Positions 47,077 through 55,395 are shown, numbered from the stretch's first letter. The stretch is 64,000 nt of DNA from Kitasatospora acidiphila (GCF_006636205.1 NZ_VIGB01000003.1:2914001-2978000), one strand, 5' to 3'. Translations and numbers: made by a program. The notes: a model not told the origin generated them from the letters alone.

Positions 47077-48021
47077 TCACACCGGCAGGGCCTCCCCATC
47101 AGCCCCCGGGACTCCACCTACTCCGGCGAGAACGCCGGCCCGACCTCCCCGGCCGCTCCGAGCAGGCCGCCCGCCATGCGTGACCAGCGCCGCCGCTCCA
47201 GCCGTTTCGGCCTCAAGCGCCCTGCTCTCCTCCGGTGCCGTGTCAGACACGGCACCCACCACCTCCCCAACTCGCCGCCTGGTGGCCTGAGCCACGTGAG
47301 CCAGCTGCGCCTCTCCTGCCGCCGGACCATCGGCCAGCCCCGGCAGCGCCTCCGCCTCCAACTGCTGCTGCCCCGCGCTCGCCACCACACGCTCCAGCAT
47401 GGGAGCCGATCGCCGCCGGGAGCGCACCACCGGCGAGCCGGTCGGCTCGACCGCCACCTCGCCCACCGGCAACTGCCCCGCCCGCGAAGCCCCCTGGCCG
47501 ATCACTCCCGCCCAGCCAACCGGCTCGCCGGCCACCCCCTCACCCACGGCCCCGGCCAGCGACGCCTGCCCGCCCACGGCTCGCCGCTCACGCGCCGCCT
47601 GCGCGATCCACTCGGGCACCGCCTCGCCGGCCGACTGGACCCCGGCCTGCTCGGAACGCCCTCGAACCGACGAGCGGAAGGCCGAGGTGCCCCGGCCCAG
47701 ATCGTGCCCGATCGCCCGAGCGTCGATCTCGACCACCGACCGCCGCTTGCCCTCGTCCTCCCATTCACGCACCCGCAGCCGCCCGCTCACCAGCACCGGA
47801 TCGCCCTTCTCCAGCGAGCTGACGACATTCGACGCGAGCCCACGCCAGGCCAGCACCGTGACCCAGAGGGTGTCCCCGTCCACCCACTCGGCGCGCGCCC
47901 GGTCGTAGCGCCGCTCGGTCGAGGCCAAACGGAAGTTCGCCATCGGGATGCCACCCGCCGTCTGCCCGTACTGCACCATCGAGGCGACATTTCCAATCAT
48001 CGTGACCATGGTCTCGTTCAC
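47077..48021 (-). CDS. ssb: Single-stranded DNA-binding protein, long C-terminal region
   Basis: 314 residues. The OB-fold N-terminus is clear: MNETMVTMIGNVASMVQYGQ, MANFRLASTERRYDRARAEW, GDTLWVTVLAWRGLASNVVS, SLEKGDPVLVSGRLRVREWE. The remaining ~190 residues are low-complexity Ala/Gly/Val/Glu-rich. They do not end in the acidic DDDIPF-type tip that recruits partner proteins in canonical SSB (here GADGEALPV). This is probably a specialised second SSB, as found in Streptomyces, where ssbB acts in chromosome segregation during sporulation. DnaA-box-like sites lie about 100 bp upstream. Confidence 0.8.
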   Translation of the reverse strand: MNETMVTMIGNVASMVQYGQTAGGIPMANFRLASTERRYDRARAEWVDGDTLWVTVLAWRGLASNVVSSLEKGDPVLVSGRLRVREWEDEGKRRSVVEIDARAIGHDLGRGTSAFRSSVRGRSEQAGVQSAGEAVPEWIAQAARERRAVGGQASLAGAVGEGVAGEPVGWAGVIGQGASRAGQLPVGEVAVEPTGSPVVRSRRRSAPMLERVVASAGQQQLEAEALPGLADGPAAGEAQLAHVAQATRRRVGEVVGAVSDTAPEESRALEAETAGAAALVTHGGRPARSGRGGRAGVLAGVGGVPGADGEALPV

Positions 48022-48634
48022 CGCAGGTCCTCACATTTCTCGCGTTTCTCGGCGCCCCGGATAATTCCCGGCCACACACGATGCTGGCGCATGCCGAGCG
48101 CACCGGCCGGAGGGAATTGAAACCTGTGGAAAACCCCACCTTGTGGACAACTTTGCTGAGCCATAGCAGTATGATTTTCTCAATCGCAGCAAGCCCTGCT
48201 ATGCGTTCATGACAAGCACATGCCGGAGTGTCGGACACCTGGTCGGCGCGCCCCTGAACGAGTGGCCTACACCAGCTCTGTCCACGTCATCCGACTTGAC
48301 GAACCGATTTCCGACAGACTCCGCCGATACTCATCGGTCACGTTCCCGGCACACCCCGCTACCGGTGCGGCTAGTCCATAACGGCTGAGGAGACATCGCC
48401 ATAACGACTGCACAACGTCCGGCGGCAACACCGCCCCCAACGCTGCACTCGTCGTACCTACCTGCGATTATCAGACCGCTATCGCAAGGCCGACACACCC
48501 ACCCCACACGTGGAAAGCCGAGCAAGGCAGCGGACGCCCTTATCCTGTCCCGGCGGGGCAAGGGCTTCATCACCCCCACCCGCACCCAAGGCAATAGGCA
48601 GGAACCCCAACAGGTCCCGCGCCAACGCCCACCC
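48022..48634. other. Non-coding region between ssb and tRNA-Arg
   Basis: 613 bp holding the ssb promoter region with the DnaA-box-like pair and the 5' flank of the tRNA. No protein gene is supported; an open frame on the minus strand merely crosses the tRNA. Confidence 0.6.
48125..48150 (-). promoter_or_regulatory. DnaA-box-like pair upstream of ssb
   Basis: TGTGGACAA (48142-48150) is a perfect reverse complement of the DnaA box TTGTCCACA; TGTGGAAAA (48125-48133) differs at one base. Their 17-bp spacing places them on nearby helical faces. An 8-bp inverted repeat CATAGCAG/CTGCTATG follows at 48162-48203. Confidence 0.5.
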
Positions 48635-48707
48635 GCCCCCGTAGCTCAGCGGATAGAGCAGGTGCCTTCTAAGCACTTGGCCGCAGGTTCGAGTCCTGCC
48701 GGGGGCG
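48635..48707 (+). tRNA. tRNA-Arg (anticodon TCT)
   Basis: 73 nt. Acceptor GCCCCCG pairs with CGGGGGC, the D-arm is GCTC..GAGC, anticodon stem GGTGC/GCACT has loop CTTCTAA (anticodon TCT), and T-arm GCAGG-TTCGAGT-CCTGC is intact. CCA is not encoded. The 3' half from 48669 is overlapped by the end of the recombinase gene on the opposite strand, as expected if this is the integration site of a mobile element. Confidence 0.95.
48669..48707. other. Predicted attachment-site junction in tRNA-Arg
   Basis: Overlap of the tRNA 3' part with the recombinase 3' end. It marks the left boundary of the presumed integrated element. A second copy of this segment, which would mark the right end, was not found in the window by eye. 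Confidence 0.45.
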
Positions 48708-50630
48708 CTCGCAAGATGGCTGGTCAGCCGGGGCACTGTGAGAACAGGGCTCCGGCTGGTCGGCCTCAGCTGCCAGCTTCCCATCGGGATCAGCCAAGCA
48801 CATAGAGGACACCTGCTCCACCAGGTGGGCGACCTCGCCCGCTAGCCTGGCCGGGATCGTCGCCTGCAGGGTCACCTCGCGACACCGCCGGTCGTAGCGC
48901 ACCACCAGGCGGAAGGCGTCGTACAGCTCACGCTGAAGGTCCTCGGGGACATCCGGCAGGCGCGTGCGTAGCAATGGGATGTACCTCAGCACGTCAAGGT
49001 CCTGCGCCGTATCGTCGCCGGCCCGCTCAGCTACGACTTCGGCCGGCTGGGCCCGGAGCTTCTGGCCTGCGGCGTCCAGCTCCTTGAAGCTGTTCCGCAC
49101 CCCGGCGCGGAAGCGGGCGGCCAGCTCCAGGTCGCCATCGAAGTCGCAATCGGACAACTGGCTGAAAAGAGCCTGCTGGCGCCGGTCGTTGTCGGCGATC
49201 GCCTGGCGCAGGACCTCTTCCTTGCCTTGGTTGGGGGCCACGGCGTGAGCCTCCGGCGGGCGGAGCTCAGCAGCGAGTAGCTTGTGCCGATCTGGTCCGA
49301 AGATCCGTTCCGCGAAGAAGGTGTGGACCAGATCGGTCAGGGCCTTCCCGCTGATCCAGACTGCGGTCGGATGCGGTTCGTGGCCCGGGCCCTCGACCTC
49401 CTCCCGGGTCTTCGGTTGGCAGCAGTAGTACTCACGCCCCTTGCTGAACTTCCCGAACATCCGGCGCCCGCAGATCTCGCACCGGACGTAGGAGCGCAGC
49501 AGGTAGCTGCGCTGGGTGGCCGGGTGGCTGTGGAGGGTGCCGTGGTCCCGTGTCGGTCGCCCGTTGCCCGGAACGGGCAGGGCTGCATCGAACATCTCAC
49601 GGCTGACCAGCGGTTCGTGAGTGGGCTGCGGAGACCAGATCCACTCGCTCGGCGGGTTGTTCTTGTTGCCCTTCTTACGGGCCCGGCGGTTCCACACCTG
49701 GTATCCCGTGTACTTCGGGTTCTCCAGGATTCCGCGTACCGCCGAGCCGGTCCATCGCCCGACCGCCGTGTCCGTCCGGATGGGGGCCGGCGGCGGGTAG
49801 ACGGCATGGTCGCGGTCGAGCCGGTTGGCGATGGCTCGGTGGCTGAGGCCGTGGACCACCCGGAGGCGGAAGATCTCGGTCACGACCGCTCCACACTGCG
49901 GGTCCGGCACGAGGCGGTGCTTGGTCCGCCCCTCGGCTCGGCGAGCCGGGACCGGGTGCGGGACCTTGTCAGCGAGGTAGCCGTACGGCGGCTTGCCGAT
50001 GTTCCACCCCTGGCGGGTGTGTTCGCAGAAGCCGTCCCAGGACAGCTCCAGCATCTGCAGGACATACCACTCGGAGACGGCCTGCTTGACCCGGCGGGTG
50101 AGCGTGGGCGTCGCCTTCTTCGCCTTCCCCGGCATCGTGATCGGCTCGTCTGCCGCGCAAAGGGCGATGCCGTTGCGTTCCAGCTCATACTCGATCTTCG
50201 TGCCGAAGTAGGTGCGGCGGGCAACGCGCTCGATCGACTCGCAGATGACGGCGGCGAACCTTCGTTTGGGGCTTTCGGCCTCGGTGAGAAGATCGGCGAT
50301 CCCCCCGTCGCGCGGGATGTTGATGTTGAACCGCTCATGTGCCTTGCCCCTACCGCGAGCTGCAAGGTCCTTGCGGCCGGACTCAACGTCGTAGAAGTGG
50401 GCGACGATCACCCAACCAGCCGGCATCGCAGCTCGGGCATTGCGCAGTTGCCGGGGCAGGGAGAGGGTCGGGTCCTGCGCGTCTTCATCCGAGGTACGAC
50501 CGAGCCAGGCGACTGGCACCACCACCGGGGCCTGTTCAATGGGAGGAACGATCTCCTGGGGCTGGGCCGACCAGGGACGGTGCGGCGGGGTGTGGACACG
50601 GGGCCAACCCGAGTAGTCAGCGTCGGTCAT
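48669..50630 (-). CDS. Large serine recombinase (integrase)
   Basis: 653 residues from ATG 50630. The resolvase-type catalytic domain has AWLGRTSDEDAQD with nucleophile Ser47 and Arg45, SLPRQLRNARA, and AAVICESIERVARRTYFGTK. The recombinase domain includes GWNIGKPPYGYLADK and ENPKYTGYQVWNRRARK; the zinc ribbon is CEICGRRMFGKFSKGREYYC. A long helical/coiled-coil region follows. The last ~13 codons (RQDSNLRPSA) are read from the complement of the tRNA 3' half, so the natural C-terminus is set by the attachment site. It integrates and, with a directionality factor, excises an element that lies to its right. Confidence 0.92.
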   Translation of the reverse strand: MTDADYSGWPRVHTPPHRPWSAQPQEIVPPIEQAPVVVPVAWLGRTSDEDAQDPTLSLPRQLRNARAAMPAGWVIVAHFYDVESGRKDLAARGRGKAHERFNINIPRDGGIADLLTEAESPKRRFAAVICESIERVARRTYFGTKIEYELERNGIALCAADEPITMPGKAKKATPTLTRRVKQAVSEWYVLQMLELSWDGFCEHTRQGWNIGKPPYGYLADKVPHPVPARRAEGRTKHRLVPDPQCGAVVTEIFRLRVVHGLSHRAIANRLDRDHAVYPPPAPIRTDTAVGRWTGSAVRGILENPKYTGYQVWNRRARKKGNKNNPPSEWIWSPQPTHEPLVSREMFDAALPVPGNGRPTRDHGTLHSHPATQRSYLLRSYVRCEICGRRMFGKFSKGREYYCCQPKTREEVEGPGHEPHPTAVWISGKALTDLVHTFFAERIFGPDRHKLLAAELRPPEAHAVAPNQGKEEVLRQAIADNDRRQQALFSQLSDCDFDGDLELAARFRAGVRNSFKELDAAGQKLRAQPAEVVAERAGDDTAQDLDVLRYIPLLRTRLPDVPEDLQRELYDAFRLVVRYDRRCREVTLQATIPARLAGEVAHLVEQVSSMCLADPDGKLAAEADQPEPCSHSAPADQPSCERPRQDSNLRPSA

Positions 50631-50687
50631 GGTTACTCCATCACGTGTTGTCCGACGGTTTCTGTCAGGTCGGCCCCGGACTGTCGT

Positions 50688-50942
50688 TCACACCCCTGGA
50701 TGGGCAGCCAACCAGGCGAGGATCTTGAGGATGACTTCCGCCTGGTGGGCTCGGAGGGCCTCGTCCTCTTCCGACAGCAGGTTGAGGCGACGCTCCGAGC
50801 TCCTGAGGTGATGTACCTGCCCCCGCCACTCCTTCCGTTGTGATGTGACGTCAGTTACGGATCCGGCCTGGGTCGATGGACGCTTGGTTGGTACCCCCTG
50901 GTCAAGTACCTGATCGGGGGATCCGGTGGTGTGCCGACGCAT
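50688..50942 (-). CDS. Small ORF coupled to methyltransferase and integrase
   Basis: 84 residues. ATG 50942 directly follows the methyltransferase stop (TGAATG), and the integrase starts 57 bp further on, so all three read as one operon. The C-terminal half looks helical and charged (SSERRLNLLSEEDEALRAHQ, EVILKILAWLAAHPGV). No family was recognised. Size and position suit a recombination directionality factor or a small regulator, but that is inference. The N-terminal half has weaker codon bias. Confidence 0.45.
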   Translation of the reverse strand: MRRHTTGSPDQVLDQGVPTKRPSTQAGSVTDVTSQRKEWRGQVHHLRSSERRLNLLSEEDEALRAHQAEVILKILAWLAAHPGV

Positions 50943-51932
50943 TCACCACGTACCGCCGCTTGTGGCCGAGTCACCCTCTGCCTGTCGGCCTCCGAGGCCT
51001 TTCGCGGCGGCCGGCTTGGTGAACACGAGGACGTCCTGGTGAACGATGAGGTGCATCGGTACTCCGGCCGCGCGGGCAGTCCTGACGTTCTGCAGCTGGA
51101 AGAAAGAGGGGCGCGCCACCAGTTCGCCGTCGCGCACACCGGCGAGGAGAGCGACGCAGCGCTCGACCGGGGTGAGACCAACCGCCTGACCGGCGGCGAT
51201 GACAGCGGCGGGGAGATCGACGAGCTCGCCTTGGTGCCGCCAGGGTCGGGCGGTCACCGCAACGTGAGCACCAGGCGCAAGGAGCGGCAAACAGCTGGTG
51301 AGGATTGCCGTGAAGGCGTCGAGGAGGTCGTCGGTCGGGGCGTGGGCGAGGTTGGCCGGATTGCTGCCGTAGCTGGTGTCGAACTTGCCGATGCCGCTTC
51401 GGCCGGTCTCGCGGGTGGCGCGGACTTGACCGTGGACGGAGGCACCGTAGGGCGGGGAGGTGAGCAGCAGTTGGACTCGCCCGCGGTGACTGGCGTCGAC
51501 CAGCGAGTGGGTGTGGCGGGCGTCTCCGGTCTTCACCCGAGCGTTACCAGTCGCGCCTTGGGCGCGGGCGAAGGCGAGGTTGGCGCGGGCGACTGCGGTC
51601 CAGCGGCTTTCGAGCTCGACGCCGACGGCGTTACGGCCGAGGTGGACTGCTTCGACCAAGGTCGTACCGATGCCACACATCGGGTCCAAGACGAGCTCGC
51701 CGGGGGCGGTGTAGGTGGCGATCGCGTGGGCGGCGATCGCCGGGAGCATCTTGGCCGGGTGGGCGGCGGAGGCCGGGGTGTAGCGCTCGCGGCGCTGGTT
51801 GCGGGCGTCCTTCTGGGCGGTGACCCACACCGAGGTCGGCAGCGTGGCAAGGGTCGCCGGGGCGGGCACGGCACCGAGCGACCATGGAGCAGCCAGCCGG
51901 GCGGCGGGGACGGGCTGGGGGTGGGCGGTCAT
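50943..51932 (-). CDS. DNA methyltransferase (N4-cytosine/N6-adenine type)
   Basis: 329 residues from ATG 51932 (GAGGAG upstream). The SAM-binding motif LVLDPMCGIGTTLVEAVHLG and the catalytic motif LLTSPPYGASVHG (SPPY) define an amino-methyltransferase of the beta order. Further conserved parts are NAVGVELESRWTAVARANLA and LTPVERCVALLAGVRDGELV. No restriction enzyme gene is adjacent, so it is probably an orphan methylase protecting or marking the element. It lies 42 bp after a related but motif-poor gene. Confidence 0.88.
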   Translation of the reverse strand: MTAHPQPVPAARLAAPWSLGAVPAPATLATLPTSVWVTAQKDARNQRRERYTPASAAHPAKMLPAIAAHAIATYTAPGELVLDPMCGIGTTLVEAVHLGRNAVGVELESRWTAVARANLAFARAQGATGNARVKTGDARHTHSLVDASHRGRVQLLLTSPPYGASVHGQVRATRETGRSGIGKFDTSYGSNPANLAHAPTDDLLDAFTAILTSCLPLLAPGAHVAVTARPWRHQGELVDLPAAVIAAGQAVGLTPVERCVALLAGVRDGELVARPSFFQLQNVRTARAAGVPMHLIVHQDVLVFTKPAAAKGLGGRQAEGDSATSGGTW

Positions 51933-51973
51933 AGCGGGCTCCTCACGCGATGAGCTGGGGGCGGCTGGGGCCT

Positions 51974-52740
51974 TCACGGCTTGGTGAAGGCGAACACGTC
52001 TTTGTGGATCACGTGGTGGCGGCCGGGCCACGGCCGGGTGTGGTGGCAGGCGCAGTCCTGGCGGGCCGCAGAGGTGCCGGGGTGGCGGGGTTGAGGTGGC
52101 CGTCAGTGGCGGTGGCTTCGGCTGCGACGATGTGCTGGAGGTAGACCAGTCCGCTGGCCCGGGCGTGGGCGATCAGGTAGGCGGTGGTGTCCTGGCCGGT
52201 GCTCTGACGAGCCGTCATCACCAGCACACCGTCGGGCTTGAGTGCCTGGGCGCAGGCATCGGTGAGGGCGGCGAGTTCGGCGTGGGTGGTGAAGGCGTGC
52301 GGGGCGGCGATTGCGAGTTGGGCGCTGCCGTGGTGGTGGTCGGGGGTGGTCGAGTGTGAGCCGGCGTGGCCTCGGCGCAGCAGGGCGAGGGAGGCGACCT
52401 GCGCGGCCTGGTGCTGGAGGTTGGCGTAGGCGAGGTCGGCGTCGTGGCGGGTGCGGGCGTAGCCGAGCGCCTTGCGGCCGGTGGTGACGGCGGCGATCAG
52501 GCAGGAGGCGTTGCCTGCGTCGGGGACGTAGACGAGGTCGCCGGGAGCGGTGAACGCTTCGACGATCTGCCGGGCCAGGCCCAGGGGGATCCGGTTGGCG
52601 CAGGCCGCGCCGACGGGGGTCTCGCAGACCGGGCAGCAGCCGGCCAGCGGTTCGGTCAGCCAGACCGACAGGGGGACGCCGGTGGGGTTGGTGCGGGGGC
52701 GCTTGGGGGTGTACGGGGTGGGGCGGGTGGGCTGGTTCAT
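51974..52740 (-). CDS. Degenerate methyltransferase paralogue, 3' frame broken
   Basis: From ATG 52740. The protein keeps the layout of the neighbouring methylase: AFTAPGDLVYVPDAGNASC at the SAM-loop position, GRKALGYARTRHDADLAYAN, QALKPDGVLVMTARQSTGQD, and a C-terminal HHVIHKDVFAFTKP that matches MHLIVHQDVLVFTKP next door. But GxGxT is replaced by DAGNASC and SPPY by IAAPH, so catalysis looks lost. As written, the frame ends at 52009; one extra base near 52020-52040 restores the final motif with a stop at 51974. It may serve as a specificity or regulatory partner. CPVCETPVGAAC may bind zinc. Confidence 0.65.
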
Positions 52741-52980
52741 GCGGGTTCGGCCCGACGGCCGCCGCGTGACGCTGACACCTATAGAAACCGGACTTTGGGC
52801 CGTTTCTAACGGGCCATCAACTCAGCTTGCGATAATTCATACCGCTGACGACCGGCGGGACAGGCCCCGGGCGCCGGCTAATGGGGGCCAACTCCCCGAC
52901 CACAACCTTGCTACCGCGCCCCTGTTGCTCCGATCCATCGGTGAGCGCCCAGTGGCCTCGCCGCCGCACGGGGCCCGGGT

Positions 52981-53200
52981 CTGCAGAAGACCACAGTCGA
53001 CCTATATGCGGCGATCCGCCGGGACACATGCGTTGGCCTGTCGACCCGTGTCCTCCAGCGAGAGGACTGTGTCGGCTTTCTGACGGTGAGGCAGGTCGCT
53101 GAGGCTATGTCGCCTGAGCCCGCCGGCCGGTGGCGCGTGCGTCCGCTGGACCACCGGTCGGAGGCCTGGAGGACTACACCTCGACCGTTCTTCAGCGACT
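52981..53200 (+). pseudogene. IS21-type transposase (IstA) relic
   Basis: The frame from 52981 reads DLYAAIRRDTCVGLSTRVLQ then REDCVGFLTVRQVAEAM. This matches the N-terminal helix-turn-helix pattern of actinobacterial IstA proteins (DLYAAIRRD...GLS.R.LQR..GVGFRTV..A). There is no start codon, and the similarity fades after about 60 residues. The rest of the intergenic region 52741-53226 has no gene; it contains CCGTT-TCT-AACGG at 52799-52811. Confidence 0.5.
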
Positions 53201-53226
53201 GGCCGGAGCGTAACTCCGAGCTGTCG

Positions 53227-53973
53227 TCAGAGGCCGGCTTCGACGAGGATTCGTTCCATCCGGGCTTGCGACAGCACGGGGTTGGCCGCAGCTGCCTCGG
53301 CGACCTGGGGCACCGGGTCCGCCAGCAGCTGCTCCAGTAGGTCCGCGCTGACGTTGGGGTGTCTGGCCGCGCCCGCGCGCAAAAACGACTCCGCGGCCTC
53401 CTTGAACCGCCGCAGCTCCGTAGCGGGCAGCCCAGGATCCTTCAGCGCAAGGAAACGCACCGCCGGGTTCGGATCGTCCGCGAAGTCGCGCAGCTCTTGG
53501 CGCGGGAAGTTGGGGTGGTCCACCAGCGGGGGGCGGACATGGGAGCGCTCGCCGTGGGCGCGGAGCAGCCGAAGCAGGACCTGTGGTGGTGTGTCGGGTC
53601 GGTGGGCGGCTGCGCGGCGGACGGACACGTCCGGGTCGTTGTCCAGCCTCTGCCAGGCCTCCTCTGGCAGGTCCCGGCTGGCGGCAAGGATCCGCCGGAA
53701 CACCGCGTGCGGGCAGTCGAGGTAGGTCAGCCGTTCGGCGAGGGATGCGTCTCGCAGCCAGTTCGGCTTGTAGGGCGACCAGCGGAGAGCGACGGCGGCG
53801 TCGTCACTGCCGGCAGCATCCTCGGCTTCCACCAGCGCGAGCAGCCGGTCCCGGGTCTCCGGGGTGGCATGGCGGCTGTAGGCCACCGCAACGCGCACGG
53901 ACGGGTCCGCACTCTCCTGCAGGCGGGCCACCATATCGGCGGTCAAGTGCGGGTTGCCTGCAACCGCGTGCAA
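53227..53973 (-). CDS. HEAT/LRV-repeat protein, probably 5'-truncated
   Basis: Up to 248 residues of ~24-residue helical repeats: NPHLTADMVARLQESADPSV, DNDPDVSVRRAAAHRPDTPP, DDPNPAVRFLALKDPGLPAT, ADPVPQVAEAAAANPVLSQA. This is the leucine-rich-repeat-variant/HEAT pattern common in Streptomyces scaffold proteins. The only start is a TTG at 53973 immediately preceded by an in-frame TAG, without a ribosome site, and the frame begins mid-repeat. It looks like the 3' part of a longer gene cut by a rearrangement. Confidence 0.6.
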   Translation of the reverse strand: MHAVAGNPHLTADMVARLQESADPSVRVAVAYSRHATPETRDRLLALVEAEDAAGSDDAAVALRWSPYKPNWLRDASLAERLTYLDCPHAVFRRILAASRDLPEEAWQRLDNDPDVSVRRAAAHRPDTPPQVLLRLLRAHGERSHVRPPLVDHPNFPRQELRDFADDPNPAVRFLALKDPGLPATELRRFKEAAESFLRAGAARHPNVSADLLEQLLADPVPQVAEAAAANPVLSQARMERILVEAGL

Positions 53974-54310
53974 CTAACGGCTCCGTCCGGGCGAAATACG
54001 GCGAACGTCAGAGCAAGGGCATCGTCATCAAGCGACCGCCAGACGCCGCCACTACCACCGACGCATCGTCGGTCACGATGCAAATCAACCTGATGTACCG
54101 TCAGCTCGCCAGGCTGAGAAAGGGGCCTCTGACTAGCGATGACGGTGAACTGCCTTTGGAGCACTCCCCCTTCGAGTCCTCCAAGCCCGCTACCAGGACA
54201 GCTCCACCTCGCGGTCTGGAGCATCATCCACTCGAAACGAAGCCGTACCTGGTGACCCACTATCAGTTATCTTTGGCGTGCTCACGGTTGGCTGGTCGGA
54301 GGGGGCGAAC
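53974..54310. other. Region without a supported gene
   Basis: 337 bp between the truncated repeat-protein gene and the lipoprotein gene, with lower G+C and poor codon bias in all frames. A plus-strand open stretch from about 53976 (VRAKYGERQSKGIVIKRPPD) has no start and matches nothing recognised. It may be another decayed fragment. Confidence 0.4.
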
Positions 54311-55375
54311 GTGGGTCGGTACGACCAGGCGCGTACGGCGGGCGCCGCCCTGCTGCTCGTTCTGCTGCTCGGCGGCTGTGGCGGCGACAACACCGGCAAC
54401 AGCCCGCCTCCCGACACCAGCCAGGTCGACTACGTCGCCAACCTGCGCGCCGACCAACATGCCCTGGACCGTGGGCAGTTGCTCTACACCAACCTCGGCT
54501 CGGTGGACGTCGGCACGGACCACACCTTCGAGATCACCGTGACCGACCTCGGCAAGGGACCGCAGCTCGCGCACCCCGATCCCGTTCCGCAGGGCTGGGT
54601 GGCCCCGCCCCAGGACGTACCGACAGGCGGCGACGTAGGCATCCGCCTCACCTGCGACGGTGTCAGCTGCGCGTCCTACGATGACATGCGCAAACCGGTA
54701 GTCGTCCCGGGCCGGGCCGTCACCTGGAGCTTCGGCCTGCACCTCGGTTCCCCGGGCCAGGCGCATATCCACATCGACGCCGTGGTGTATCGCACCAGCA
54801 GCGACCAGGTGCTATCGAGCGCCGCGCCGATCGACGTCGAGGTCTCCGTGCGGCGCACCTGGGCCTACACGCTCGGCCAGGCGGTGCACTGGATCTTCAC
54901 CAGCGCCACCGGTCTCGGACTGTTCTCCGGCGGCGCCGTCCTCACCGCCATCGGCGGCTGGCTCCGCCGGGTCAGAGCGGCCCGCCGCCGGCCCGACGTG
55001 GACCGGGTTCTGGCCGCGATACCGGCCGCGGATGCCCGTGACCGGGCACTGTTCGGACTGCTGCGCCTGACGAACCGCCCGATCCGCGAGGTGGTGGCGA
55101 TCCGTCGCTCGGACGTGTTCATGCATGGCTCGGCCATGGCGGTCACCTTCCCGACGCTCTCCGAATCGATCTACCAGCACCGTGTCACGGGCCGCCGCCT
55201 GCGCCAGGCCGTGCGCCATCTGGCCACGTCCTGCTCCGGCGAGCGGATCTTCGGCGACGGCCCGGACACCGCGACCCCCGAGGTCACCGACCGCTGGCGC
55301 CGGCACTGCGCTCGCGTGAACCTGGACCTGCCACTCACGGCACTCCACTCCTACCCGGCGCCCGATGGGCACTGA
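54311..55375 (+). CDS. Lipoprotein - membrane span - recombinase-fold-like protein
   Basis: 354 residues from GTG 54311 with GGAGGGGG upstream. A lipoprotein signal has lipobox LLGGC. The extracellular domain is beta-rich with one Cys pair (GIRLTCDGVSCASYDD). A membrane span follows at ~200-225 (IFTSATGLGLFSGGAVLTAIGG), then a cytoplasmic domain of ~125 residues. The pattern DARDRALFGLLRLTNRPIRE, VVAIRRSDVFMHGSAMAV and VTDRWRRHCARVNLDLPLTA resembles tyrosine-recombinase catalytic domains (RDRAL...TGLRISE.L.LRWSDV). The HxxR and Tyr residues are not recognisable, and the protein stops where they should lie. No known family is assigned; a membrane-tethered, non-catalytic sensor is one reading. 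Confidence 0.65.
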   Translation: MGRYDQARTAGAALLLVLLLGGCGGDNTGNSPPPDTSQVDYVANLRADQHALDRGQLLYTNLGSVDVGTDHTFEITVTDLGKGPQLAHPDPVPQGWVAPPQDVPTGGDVGIRLTCDGVSCASYDDMRKPVVVPGRAVTWSFGLHLGSPGQAHIHIDAVVYRTSSDQVLSSAAPIDVEVSVRRTWAYTLGQAVHWIFTSATGLGLFSGGAVLTAIGGWLRRVRAARRRPDVDRVLAAIPAADARDRALFGLLRLTNRPIREVVAIRRSDVFMHGSAMAVTFPTLSESIYQHRVTGRRLRQAVRHLATSCSGERIFGDGPDTATPEVTDRWRRHCARVNLDLPLTALHSYPAPDGH

Positions 55376-55395
55376 CCACGCCTGCCAGAGCGACG

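Noticed and set aside
46753..48120. Plus-strand 455-codon frame opposite ssb
   Set aside because: Pro/Arg-rich shadow of the ssb gene and its flanks.
48479..48784. Minus-strand open frame with the string GRTRTCGQVLRRHLLYPLSY
   Set aside because: This is the antisense of the tRNA-Arg gene read as protein, a well-known artefact.
54171..54180. TTCGAGTCCT matching the tRNA T-loop, considered as the right attachment site
   Set aside because: Only 10 bases match, with no extension into the T-stem or acceptor sequence, so it is not an attachment-site copy.
53976..54290. Plus-strand open stretch VRAKYGERQSKG... as a gene
   Set aside because: No start codon, weak codon bias and no recognised family; kept only as a possible decayed fragment.
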